18,983 bases of DNA from JANRIC01 sp033765345 (GTDB taxonomy: Bacteria > Bacteroidota > Bacteroidia > Cytophagales > Microscillaceae). Below are positions 1 to 6,964 of this stretch, in pieces. The translations under genes were made by a program, and so were the position numbers. The notes beneath the pieces were generated by a model that was not told the DNA's origin, ran no database searches, and saw only the letters and a program-made list of their open reading frames with translations. Position 1 is the first letter of the stretch. The number at the start of each line of letters is the position of its first letter. The stretch covers positions 1 through 18,983 of the forward strand of contig JANRIC010000034.1 of assembly GCA_033765345.1 (NCBI GenBank), read 5' to 3'.

Positions 1-463
1 ACTCTGGAAAGGGGTATTTGAAAAGGAGGAAACGACCTGGCATCGCTGGTGTACCAAAGAGGGTGTCAATCTCATGACCGGTAAAGAAAGATCGGATGAA
101 GAAGCCAAACTCAAAGAACTGGAAAAAGCCCGTGCTGATGAGGAAGCCAAACTCAAAGAACTGGAAAAAGCCCGTGCCGATGAAGAAGCCAAACTCAAAG
201 AACTGGAAAAAGCCCGTGCTGATGAAGAAAAAGCCCGTGCTGATGGAGAAGCCAAACTCAAAGAACTGGAAAAAGCCCGTGCTGATGAAGAAAAAGCCCG
301 TGCCGATGAAGAAGCCAAACTCAAAGAATTGGAAAAAGCCCGTGCCGACCTGGAAACTCAACTTAAGGAGAAGGAAAAAATCCGTGCCGATGAGGAAAAA
401 AAGCGTGCTGACCGATTGATGGAAAAATTGATGGCATTGGGTTTAAAACCGGAGGAACTTTAA
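1..463 (+). CDS. Uma2-family (DUF820) protein, C-terminal part, 5' end cut by the window edge
   Basis: The reading frame is open from base 2 to the TAA at 461-463, so the ATG at 74 is probably internal. Upstream of it the frame reads LWKGVFEKEETTWHRWCTKE, which resembles the end of a Uma2 domain. The rest is a highly charged coiled coil made of 14- and 7-residue units (DEEAKLKELEKARA and DEEKARA), closing with RADRLMEKLMALGLKPEEL. Uma2 proteins often carry such an E/R/A-rich tail ending in a short 'RLxxxLxxLGxxPEE' motif, and that is the main reason for the call. Uma2 proteins have a predicted PD-(D/E)XK nuclease fold and no firmly established role. The catalytic part lies outside the window, so activity cannot be judged. 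A second, tail-less Uma2 gene lies at 6957-7541. Confidence 0.72.
   Translation, partial: LWKGVFEKEETTWHRWCTKEGVNLMTGKERSDEEAKLKELEKARADEEAKLKELEKARADEEAKLKELEKARADEEKARADGEAKLKELEKARADEEKARADEEAKLKELEKARADLETQLKEKEKIRADEEKKRADRLMEKLMALGLKPEEL
95..409 (+). repeat. In-frame 42/21-bp coding minisatellite in the Uma2 tail
   Basis: Nine consecutive units encode 14 or 7 residues. The 42-bp units start at 95, 137, 179, 242, 305 and, more diverged, 347. The 21-bp units start at 221, 284 and 389. The first seven units are nearly identical at DNA level and differ by a few substitutions (for example gat gaa/gag and ct/cc at the ends). All unit lengths are multiples of 21 bp, so gain or loss of units keeps the frame and the heptad register of the coiled coil. 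Confidence 0.9.
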
Positions 464-682
464 AGCATATCTTTTAGGAAATTCTTTGTATTCTCTCTTT
501 AGACCCAAACCTAATAGACTAAACCCAGCTCAAAAAAAAAAACAAGGATTTTAGAAAAAGCTTGATTTACGTGACTCATACAGAAAAAAATCAAGTGCTT
601 GCTTTGATCAAAAAATTTGGAACAAAACCTACATAAATTATTGGTAGTATTCAAGATGTAATGCTGAAATAAAAAAACGCCC

Positions 683-711
683 GGTTTTGTAACCTCACAA
701 AGCCCCTTTTT
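683..711. terminator. Bidirectional rho-independent terminator between convergent genes
   Basis: GGTTTTGT (683-690) pairs with ACAAAGCC (697-704) around a 6-nt loop, with one G-T wobble. On the plus strand it is followed by CCTTTTT, and on the minus strand by GGGCG and seven T. It lies between the end of the Uma2 gene (463) and the end of ppk (744) and could end both transcripts, most directly ppk, 33 bp away. The remainder of 464-743 shows no other feature that I can support. Confidence 0.5.
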
Positions 712-743
712 GAATGAATAGCATTACTTGTTTAACTACCAAA

Positions 744-2936
744 TTATTCTATTTTTAGAGATGTCTCCTGTTTGTCTTCTTTTTGTTTGTCTTTAAGTTT
801 ATTCAAATAAAAATCATAAAAAATATCTCTAGATTCAGGTAATTTTTGTTGTTCATAAAAATTAAAGAATTCCTTATGAATATTGAAGGGTTCTTCATCA
901 TTCGCCGGAAAAAGTTTGAGATAACTGCCATCTTCCTGCATCACATACGCATTGACATTATCACGTAGATTGTATTGTAAAATGGTGATTACCAGATTCT
1001 TTAAATTTTTGTCTTGTATTTGAAATATAGACTCAATCCTTCGGTCAAAACTTCTTACCATCACATCAGCACTTCCAGCATAGACCAAGGGGTTTTCCAG
1101 GTTTTGGAAATAATAAATTCGTGAATGCTCCAAAAATTCACCTACAATAGAGCGCACTGTAATACTTTCGCTTAGTCCTTCTCTTTGGGGGCGAAGGCAA
1201 CAAATTCCTCTGACAATCAGCTCTATGGGTACACCAGATTTAGAAGCTTTATACAATTCCGAAATAAATTCCCGGTCTTCCAATGAATTTATTTTGATAA
1301 TAATTCCACTTTTTTGTCCTTTTCGGGCGTTTTCGGCTTCTTTACGCACCAGGGCAATGAGCTGATTACGCATATCCCTGGGAGAAGTAATCAGACTTTC
1401 ATAATACAAGGGTTGTGAATGCCCCGTAATTACATTAAAAAACTCGGAGACATCCTGGGCATAAGTTTCATTGGTGGTCAGAAGGGCAATATCGGTATAC
1501 AGTCGGGCTGTGTTTTCATTATAATTCCCGCTGGAAAGATGTACATATCTGGTCACTTTATCGCCTTCTTTGCGCACAATAAGGAGAAGTTTGGTATGCG
1601 TTTTATACTGACTGATGCCGTGAATGACAAAACACCCAGCTTCTTGCAGGCGTTCGGCTTCACGGATGTTATTTTCTTCATCGAATCGGGCTTTGAGTTC
1701 AAATAAAACCGATACGTGGACCCCTCTTTCGGCTGCTTTCTGAAGTGCAGTGATGATTCGGGAGTTTTTTGCTAGTCTATAAATAGTAATTTTGATAGCC
1801 AGTACGTCTGGGTCATGGGCTGCAACTTCGAGCAATTGCAAAAGCGGCTCTATAGAATTATAGGGATGATGCAGGATAATATCTTTTTCTTTGAGGTATT
1901 CAAAAAAATTGATGTCCTTGATGTCTGCTTCAGTCATACCCCAAAATGGCTTGGGCTTAGGGGTGGGGGTGATTTTATCAATAAAATCTTTATAAAAAGC
2001 GATCTGAAACAAACCAGTAAAATCTATTAATTTATCAGCAATAAATACATTGTGGTCGTCGATCTGCCAGCGTCTTTTCAGGATACGCATCATCCATTCG
2101 GAGTAGTTTTGTTCTACCTCAATACGAACTACCCTTCCGGTTTTTCGGCTTTTGAGCTTCTTTTTTACTTCATCAATAAAATCGTCTTCCATTTCTTCAT
2201 TTTCTTCCAGCGTAATATCGCCGCTTCGGGTTACTCTAAAAAGTGTGGTAGAAATAATTTCCACGTTGCGATAGAGTTTATGGATTTTCCAGCGAATGAT
2301 TTCTTCGATGGGTAGAAAACCCAGATATTTACCGCGTTCAAAGGCATAAAACCGGGAGAGATTCTGCGGGATTTGTACAAAAGAGAGTTTTTCTTCTTCT
2401 TTGGATTCTTCCACCACTTTGGTCACCACGCCGAAGATCAGTGCATTGTTGCGTAGAATCGGGAAGGTACGATAATTATCGTACACCATGGGCGTAAGCA
2501 TAGGGAAGACTGTTTTTCGGAAATATTCGGCAACTTCTTTTTGTTCGGATTCGATCAGGTCTTCCAGGTTTAATATTTCAAAGCCGTTTTTCTTAAACTC
2601 AGGAGTAAGTTCTTCAAGAAAGATACGATTTTGTTGTTGGAAAAAAAACTGAGACTCCTCGAGCAAGAGGTTTTTAAAGGGAGTTTCACGCAGTCCTGAA
2701 TAGTCTACCCTTTCTTTGTCATAATCAATATAATTGTAGAGACTACCCACTCGGATCATAAAAAACTCATCCAGATTGGAGGAAGTAATGGCTAGAAACT
2801 TCAATTTCTCAAAAATGGAGCGTTTTTCTAGCCGGGTTTGATCCAGCACCCTGAAATTAAATTTTAACCAGCTTAAATCCCGGCTGATAAACTGACTTTT
2901 TTGAACAGAATTAGAAACCCGTATATTTGTTGTCAT
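744..2936 (-). CDS. ppk: Polyphosphate kinase 1
   Basis: This enzyme reversibly transfers the gamma phosphate of ATP to growing inorganic polyphosphate. The 730-aa length fits PPK1. The N-terminal signature FISRDLSWLKFNFRVLDQ (residues 16-33) and SNLDEFFMIRVG (53-64) match the family. The core LHHPYNSIEPLLQLLE (355-370) is followed by DPDVLAIKITIYR. KTHTKLLL carries the predicted phosphorylated His447, and RYVHLSSGNYNENTARLYTD carries His466. The 19-residue spacing is the same as that of E. coli PPK His435 and His454. EHSRIYYF (603-610) and DRRIESIFQI (631-640) complete the C-terminal phospholipase-D-like half. The gene is intact and starts at an ATG with no clear Shine-Dalgarno sequence. It follows gyrB by 220 bp with a terminator between them, so it is probably transcribed separately. 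Confidence 0.97.
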   Translation of the reverse strand: MTTNIRVSNSVQKSQFISRDLSWLKFNFRVLDQTRLEKRSIFEKLKFLAITSSNLDEFFMIRVGSLYNYIDYDKERVDYSGLRETPFKNLLLEESQFFFQQQNRIFLEELTPEFKKNGFEILNLEDLIESEQKEVAEYFRKTVFPMLTPMVYDNYRTFPILRNNALIFGVVTKVVEESKEEEKLSFVQIPQNLSRFYAFERGKYLGFLPIEEIIRWKIHKLYRNVEIISTTLFRVTRSGDITLEENEEMEDDFIDEVKKKLKSRKTGRVVRIEVEQNYSEWMMRILKRRWQIDDHNVFIADKLIDFTGLFQIAFYKDFIDKITPTPKPKPFWGMTEADIKDINFFEYLKEKDIILHHPYNSIEPLLQLLEVAAHDPDVLAIKITIYRLAKNSRIITALQKAAERGVHVSVLFELKARFDEENNIREAERLQEAGCFVIHGISQYKTHTKLLLIVRKEGDKVTRYVHLSSGNYNENTARLYTDIALLTTNETYAQDVSEFFNVITGHSQPLYYESLITSPRDMRNQLIALVRKEAENARKGQKSGIIIKINSLEDREFISELYKASKSGVPIELIVRGICCLRPQREGLSESITVRSIVGEFLEHSRIYYFQNLENPLVYAGSADVMVRSFDRRIESIFQIQDKNLKNLVITILQYNLRDNVNAYVMQEDGSYLKLFPANDEEPFNIHKEFFNFYEQQKLPESRDIFYDFYLNKLKDKQKEDKQETSLKIE

Positions 2937-2974
2937 TCTTGCAAGACGGTTGAAAAGTCCTATTATATGAGTAA

Positions 2975-3013
2975 AAAATCAGACTACAAATACGAGATTT
3001 ATAGTCTGATTTT
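2975..3013. other. Long hairpin 39 bp upstream of ppk
   Basis: AAAATCAGACTA (2975-2986) and TAGTCTGATTTT (3002-3013) form a perfect 12-bp inverted repeat. The inner AAAT/ATTT pair extends the stem after one mismatch. In the minus direction the stem ends in a run of T, so it can work as a weak terminator. Because a G/C-richer terminator already sits next to the gyrB stop, this second hairpin could instead belong to the ppk leader. Confidence 0.5.
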
Positions 3014-3108
3014 ATGATTAGAATGAATAAATATATGAAAAAAAAAATAAAATTCCAGCATTAGCAGTAAATTAAATAGCCGAATGCCATCAGCTGTCCT
3101 GTTCGTTC

Positions 3109-3137
3109 AAAAAGTGGGCTGTAAAAACGCGGCCCAC
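3109..3137 (-). terminator. Rho-independent terminator of gyrB
   Basis: On the minus strand GTGGGC, a 12-nt loop and GCCCAC are followed directly by five T. The stem starts 20 bp after the gyrB stop codon. Its position, G/C content and T run fit a simple intrinsic terminator. Confidence 0.65.
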
Positions 3138-3156
3138 GACGACTAAGAGTGCCCAA

Positions 3157-5160
3157 TTAAACGTCTATATTGGCGTATTTGGCATTTTTCTCAATGAAAG
3201 CCCTTCGTGGAGCTACTTCATCGCCCATGAGCATAGAAAACAGATAATCGGCTCCGGCAGCGTCTTCAATATTAATTTGTTTGAGGTTACGATTTTCAGG
3301 GTTCATGGTGGTTTCCCAGAGTTGTTCGGGGTTCATTTCACCAAGACCTTTGTATCGTTGTACGTGTACGGAGTCTTCTTTGCCGCCTTTGGCCAGGTCT
3401 TTGATGGCTTGGCTTCGGTCTTCTTCAGTCCAGCAATAGCGTTGTTCTTTGCCTTTTTTGACCAGATAGAGTGGGGGGAGGGCGACATATAAATAACCAC
3501 TTTCAATCAAAGCCTTCATATATCTAAAAAAGAAGGTGAGGATTAGTGTCCGAATGTGGCTACCATCTATATCGGCATCAGTCATGATGATGATTCTATG
3601 ATAACGAATCTTATCCATGTTGAGAGCTTTATCGTCTTCTTCTGTGCCAAAGCTTACGCCGAGTGCCGTAATGATGTTTTTGATCTCTTCATTGTCATAG
3701 ATTTTGTATTCCTGTGCTTTTTCTACGTTCAAAATCTTACCGCGTAAAGGTAGAATCGCCTGAAAGAATCGATTGCGTCCTTGTTTGGCACTACCACCTG
3801 CACTATCACCTTCTACGAGGTAGAGTTCGCAGCTACCGGGGTCGGTGTCGGAGCAGTCGGCCAGTTTGCCAGGAAGACCAGTACCTGAGAGTACATTTTT
3901 GCGTTGTACCATTTCGCGGGCTTTGCGGGCAGCTTGGCGTGCCTGTGCGGCGAGGATAACTTTTTGAACGATGGCGCGGGCTTCTCGAGGGTTTTCTTCC
4001 AGATATTTTGCCAGAATTTCGCTAGTAGCACTGTCTACCACGCCACGTACTTCGGAGTTGCCGAGTTTGGTTTTGGTTTGCCCCTCGAACTGTGGTTCGG
4101 CCACTTTGACAGAAATGACGGCTGTAAGTCCTTCTCTGAAATCATCTCCGCTGATCTCGACTTTGGCTTTCTCGAGCATGCCTGATTTTTCGGCATAAGA
4201 CTTTAGCGTACGGGTCAGAGCAGCTCTAAAACCGGCAATGTGAGTTCCACCTTCCTGTGTATTGATATTATTGACATAGGAGAATACATTTTCGGTATAA
4301 GAGCTATTATAAATGAGGGCGACTTGTACAGGCACTTCGGATTTTTCGGTTTCTATATAAATCGGCTCCGGGATGATGGGTTGGCGGGTAGAATCGAGAT
4401 AAGCCACAAATTCTTTGAGCCCTCCTTCGGAGTAAAATTCTTCATAAAGGTATTCTCCGGATTCGTCTTTATCACGCAGGTCTTGGAGTGTGAGGCGAAT
4501 CCCTTTGTTGAGGAAGGCCAGTTCACGCAGACGTTTGGAGATGGTTTCGTATTTGAAGAATATAGTTTCTTTAAAGTCTTTAAATATGCTTGTATCCGGC
4601 AAAAAATGGATGGTTGTTCCGTTTTTATCGGATTCACCGATGACTTCCACGTCTCCTTGTGGCACACCAATATGGTATTCCTGTCTGAATATTTTGCCTT
4701 CGCGATGGATGGTAGCAATCAGGCAAGAGGAAAGTGCATTTACACAAGAAACCCCTACACCGTGCAATCCACCAGAAACCTTATAGGTATCTTTGTCAAA
4801 TTTACCTCCGGCGTGAAGCACTGTCATGACTACCTCGAGGGCAGATTTGCCGGATTTATGGAGACCAGTAGGGATGCCGCGCCCATTATCAGTGACCGTG
4901 ACGGAGTTATCTTCATGGATGACAACATTGATCAAATCACAATAACCAGCCAGGGCTTCATCGATGGAGTTATCGACTACCTCCCAGATCATGTGGTGTA
5001 AACCTCGGATGCCGATGTCGCCGATATACATAGACGGACGCAGGCGGACAGCTTCTAAGCCTTCCAATGCCCGAATACTTTCTTCGGAGTAATTGCCATT
5101 AGAGCCATTCCCAGATGAAGCTGTTTCAGGTACATTTTTGTTGGTTACAATATCATTCAT
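3157..5160 (-). CDS. gyrB: DNA gyrase subunit B
   Basis: This is the ATPase and TOPRIM subunit of DNA gyrase, which introduces negative supercoils together with GyrA. Visible motifs are: the GHKL ATP site EVVDNSIDEALAGYC (60-74, Glu60 being the predicted catalytic base), DNGRGIP (91-97) and GGLHGVG (130-136); the transducer loop QTKTKLGN (361-368); the TOPRIM motifs EGDSAGGSAKQGR (450-462) and MTDADIDGSHIRTL (526-539); and the C-terminal QRYKGLGEMNPEQLW and PRRAFIEKNA. At 667 aa it lacks the extra domain of E. coli GyrB (804 aa) and has the usual length for most bacteria. The SGNGSNGN stretch near the N-terminus is a flexible extension. ParE is the only realistic alternative; the full-length motif set and the QTKTKLGN sequence favour GyrB. 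It appears to be transcribed alone, with a terminator right behind it. Confidence 0.96.
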   Translation of the reverse strand: MNDIVTNKNVPETASSGNGSNGNYSEESIRALEGLEAVRLRPSMYIGDIGIRGLHHMIWEVVDNSIDEALAGYCDLINVVIHEDNSVTVTDNGRGIPTGLHKSGKSALEVVMTVLHAGGKFDKDTYKVSGGLHGVGVSCVNALSSCLIATIHREGKIFRQEYHIGVPQGDVEVIGESDKNGTTIHFLPDTSIFKDFKETIFFKYETISKRLRELAFLNKGIRLTLQDLRDKDESGEYLYEEFYSEGGLKEFVAYLDSTRQPIIPEPIYIETEKSEVPVQVALIYNSSYTENVFSYVNNINTQEGGTHIAGFRAALTRTLKSYAEKSGMLEKAKVEISGDDFREGLTAVISVKVAEPQFEGQTKTKLGNSEVRGVVDSATSEILAKYLEENPREARAIVQKVILAAQARQAARKAREMVQRKNVLSGTGLPGKLADCSDTDPGSCELYLVEGDSAGGSAKQGRNRFFQAILPLRGKILNVEKAQEYKIYDNEEIKNIITALGVSFGTEEDDKALNMDKIRYHRIIIMTDADIDGSHIRTLILTFFFRYMKALIESGYLYVALPPLYLVKKGKEQRYCWTEEDRSQAIKDLAKGGKEDSVHVQRYKGLGEMNPEQLWETTMNPENRNLKQINIEDAAGADYLFSMLMGDEVAPRRAFIEKNAKYANIDV

Positions 5161-5180
5161 AATACTATTTTTCTAAGTTG

Positions 5181-5188
5181 TAAAGATA
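5181..5188 (-). promoter_or_regulatory. Possible -7 box upstream of gyrB
   Basis: The minus strand reads TATCTTTA 21 bp before the gyrB start, one mismatch from the Bacteroidota -7 consensus TAnnTTTG. I see no convincing TTTG -33 box at the right spacing, so this is only a candidate. Confidence 0.2.
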
Positions 5189-5238
5189 AAGAAAAAAAAC
5201 GAGAAATCCTTATTTAAATGTAAGGAAATCAACATTTT

Positions 5239-5261
5239 AGCCTTTTAAAAAAGGGCTTTTT
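5239..5261 (+). terminator. Terminator-like hairpin facing the plus strand
   Basis: GCCTTTT (5240-5246) pairs with AAAGGGC (5250-5256) with one wobble and is followed by TTTTT on the plus strand. No plus-strand gene ends here. The surrounding genes run the other way, and on the minus strand the stem is followed by AAAATG, not by T. The orientation therefore fits termination of an antisense transcript, or it is a chance structure in AT-rich DNA. Confidence 0.35.
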
Positions 5262-5301
5262 ATCAAGTTTTTTTTATTTAAAAATTTCATGAATTGGATA
5301 G

Positions 5302-5661
5302 TTAATATTGCTTGGTAGCAAGCATCACCAGGGTACACGCATAGAGTGCTTCCATGCCTTGATTCAGGCATAGTTCTCGAAATTCGGCGTTCTCAGTGCC
5401 GGGATTAAAAATGATTCTTGGGGCTTGAAGTTCAAGCAAATAATCGTACCAGGCTGCCTGATGCTGTGGTCCAACATATAATGTAATGGTGTGAATATTC
5501 TGAAGAGGAGGTTTACCGATGAGGATCGGGACACCAAATAGGTTGCCTTCTTTGAGTCCCAACGGTACAAACTCATAACCCTGATCTTGGAGTTTAAAGG
5601 CAGCTTTGTAGGCAAAGCGTTCTGGCTTAGTAGATGCGCCCAATATGAGTGTTTTTTTCAT
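5302..5661 (-). CDS. CoA-binding-fold protein (CoA_binding_2/YccU-like)
   Basis: This 119-aa protein matches the small free-standing Rossmann-type CoA-binding domain. It has MKKTLILGASTKPERFAYKA at the N-terminus (nucleotide-binding loop after the first strand), then YEFVPLGLKEGNLFGVPIL, an ITLYVGPQ strand-turn, and APRIIFNPGTENAEF (residues 80-94) typical of the family's 'wfQpGaeseE' segment. The single-domain proteins have no settled function; binding of CoA or a related nucleotide is known for homologues. The gene ends 141 bp before gyrB and starts 115 bp after the division gene. It has its own promoter candidate, so it is probably monocistronic. Confidence 0.85.
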   Translation of the reverse strand: MKKTLILGASTKPERFAYKAAFKLQDQGYEFVPLGLKEGNLFGVPILIGKPPLQNIHTITLYVGPQHQAAWYDYLLELQAPRIIFNPGTENAEFRELCLNQGMEALYACTLVMLATKQY

Positions 5662-5706
5662 GGAGTTTGATTACTCTGATGTAAGCTGAATTGCTTGAAT
5701 GATACA

Positions 5707-5735
5707 CAAATATATTGAACAAATATACCATCAAA
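5707..5735 (-). promoter_or_regulatory. Bacteroidota-type promoter of the CoA-binding protein gene
   Basis: On the minus strand TTTG (5735-5732) is followed after 17 bp by TATATTTG (5714-5707), an exact match to TAnnTTTG. The predicted transcript would have a leader of about 40 nt before the start at 5661. A second copy of TATATTTG lies at 5727-5720, 13 bp away. Confidence 0.5.
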
Positions 5736-5776
5736 AAGTCTATTTTTGAGGTTTTTTGAAGTTTTTTTAAAGTAAA

Positions 5777-6088
5777 TTATTCCTTTTCTTGCGTTTTGGC
5801 TTCTTCTTCTACAATAATGTAAACGTCCTCTTTGTCTCTTTTAAGAAAATACTTTTCACGGGCAAATTTCTCTAGGATTCGGGGATTGTTCAGCAATTCG
5901 CGATACCCTTTTTCTATTTGCTTGATTTGTTGCTCATAGTATTTTTTTTCTTGAATGAGTTGCCTGGTTTTTTGCTTCCTTCTGTATTGGGTAATTAAGT
6001 CATTGGTATCCAGAAATAAAATCCAGACTACAAACAATAGGGAGCTTAACACAAAAAAATTCTTAAATATCTTAGGGATTTTCATCAT
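5777..6088 (-). CDS. Septum formation initiator (FtsB/DivIC-like) protein
   Basis: This 103-aa bitopic membrane protein matches the FtsB/DivIC family, which joins FtsL and FtsQ/DivIB in the division complex. A short N-terminal stretch is followed by a membrane segment at about residues 9-26 (rich in F, L, V and W). Next comes a charged coiled coil at about 30-66 (QYRRKQKTRQLIQEKKYYEQ and on), then the family's conserved tail NNPRILEKFAREKYFLKRDKEDVYIIVEE. The first two codons are both ATG (6088 and 6085), and either could be the start. The gene is set apart from its left neighbour by 115 bp, and its upstream side is a 360-bp divergent spacer. Confidence 0.88.
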   Translation of the reverse strand: MMKIPKIFKNFFVLSSLLFVVWILFLDTNDLITQYRRKQKTRQLIQEKKYYEQQIKQIEKGYRELLNNPRILEKFAREKYFLKRDKEDVYIIVEEEAKTQEKE

Positions 6089-6095
6089 ACACTTA

Positions 6096-6103
6096 CAAAA
6101 TTA
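6096..6103 (-). promoter_or_regulatory. -7 box match just upstream of the division gene
   Basis: The minus strand reads TAATTTTG, an exact TAnnTTTG match, ending 8 bp before the first ATG at 6088. If used, the transcript would begin at or almost at the start codon. No TTTG -33 box lies at the expected distance, so this may be chance. Confidence 0.25.
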
Positions 6104-6210
6104 TTCCCAAACCTCTGCGAAGATAGGCATTCCCTCTTTGAAGTTCAAACCAAAACTTAGCCATTCTTAAAAAATAGCGAAAACCACTTGATATGTGAAA
6201 ATTAGATAAT

Positions 6211-6287
6211 AGTCCGTAGTCCATAGTCCGTAGATCGTAGTCCATAGTCCGTAGTCTGTCTATGGACTATCGTCCATCGTCCATTGA
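6211..6287. repeat. 7-bp periodic repeat array with an internal hairpin
   Basis: About eleven 7-bp steps of the AGTCCGT/AGTCCAT type start at 6211, 6218, 6225, 6232, 6239, 6246 and 6253. They continue as inverted or diverged units (CTATGGA, CTATCGT, CCATCGT) to about 6287. TAGTCCATAG (6238-6247) and CTATGGACTA (6260-6269) are perfect 10-bp inverted copies. The array lies in the 360-bp spacer between the divergent division gene and the BCCP gene. The rest of 6089-6448 holds only weak promoter candidates. Confidence 0.85.
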
Positions 6288-6417
6288 TTTGCAGAAAAAA
6301 TCTTGTAGAAGGCTGGCAAGATTCAATTTTGTTTCGGATTTTTGACTAAATATACTTAAACCGAGGTGGTTTTCTAATTTTAAGTAAATAAATCGTTTAT
6401 AATCACTTTAATCAAGG

Positions 6418-6427
6418 TATAATTTCG
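6418..6427 (+). promoter_or_regulatory. Weak promoter candidate of the BCCP gene
   Basis: TATAATTTCG lies 21 bp before the ATG at 6449. It contains TAATTTCG, one mismatch from TAnnTTTG. I see no clear -33 element. Confidence 0.2.
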
Positions 6428-6448
6428 TTTACTCAAAATAAAAATATT

Positions 6449-6964
6449 ATGTTGAAAGCTACCGTAAGCCAACAAAATCATACAGAAGCAGGAATCACAT
6501 TTGAGCTAGAATACCAAAAAGACGGCTATTGGCTCAATGGAGAAAAGTTTGACTGGGATTTGCTCCGTCTCAAAGAGGGCAGCTTTCATATCTTGAAAGA
6601 TCATCAATCTTATGTCGTAGAGGTGCTTCAAAGCGATCCAACAACCAAAACCTTTACCCTCAAAATCAATAAATCCATCTACACCGTCAATCTTCAGGAT
6701 CGTTTTGATTTGCTAATCAATCGCTTAGGTATGAAAAGTGGCACTAATAAGGTAAGCGAAATCAAAGCCCCGATGCCCGGATTGATTTTGGGAATCTCCG
6801 TAAGTGTGGGGCAGCAGGTACAAAAAGGAGATACTTTGCTTATTCTGGAAGCGATGAAGATGGAAAACGCACTCAAATCACCTATTGACGGCGAAATAAA
6901 AAATATTAAAGTAAAACAAGGCGAAAATGTGGAGAAAAACCACTTATTGATTGAGTTTAAGTAG
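6449..6964 (+). CDS. Biotin carboxyl carrier protein with BT-like domain (acyl-CoA carboxylase carrier)
   Basis: This 171-aa protein carries a biotinyl domain in its last 70 residues: APMPGLILGI (107-116) and the biotin-attachment motif EAMKMEN with Lys137 as the predicted biotinylation site. The first 95 residues are beta-strand rich (SYVVEVL, KTFTLKINKSIYTVNL) and resemble the BT domain that precedes the BCCP domain in propionyl-CoA carboxylase alpha subunits. The gene thus looks like the detached C-terminal third of such a subunit, as is common in Bacteroidota. It would carry CO2 from a biotin carboxylase to a carboxyltransferase, possibly for propionyl- or acetyl-CoA. No partner subunit is in the window. 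The last 8 bp overlap the 3' end of the opposing Uma2 gene. Confidence 0.88.
   Translation: MLKATVSQQNHTEAGITFELEYQKDGYWLNGEKFDWDLLRLKEGSFHILKDHQSYVVEVLQSDPTTKTFTLKINKSIYTVNLQDRFDLLINRLGMKSGTNKVSEIKAPMPGLILGISVSVGQQVQKGDTLLILEAMKMENALKSPIDGEIKNIKVKQGENVEKNHLLIEFK

Noticed and set aside
96..419. Second open frame (KKPNSKNWKKPV repeats) over the Uma2 tail
   Set aside because: It is the shifted reading of the same 42-bp DNA repeat. The other frame continues to the upstream Uma2 sequence and gives the expected family tail.
4240..5001. Long plus-strand open frame of 253 codons opposite gyrB
   Set aside because: It lies wholly within gyrB, whose minus-strand frame contains every family motif. The plus-strand translation matches no family and is a shadow of the real gene.
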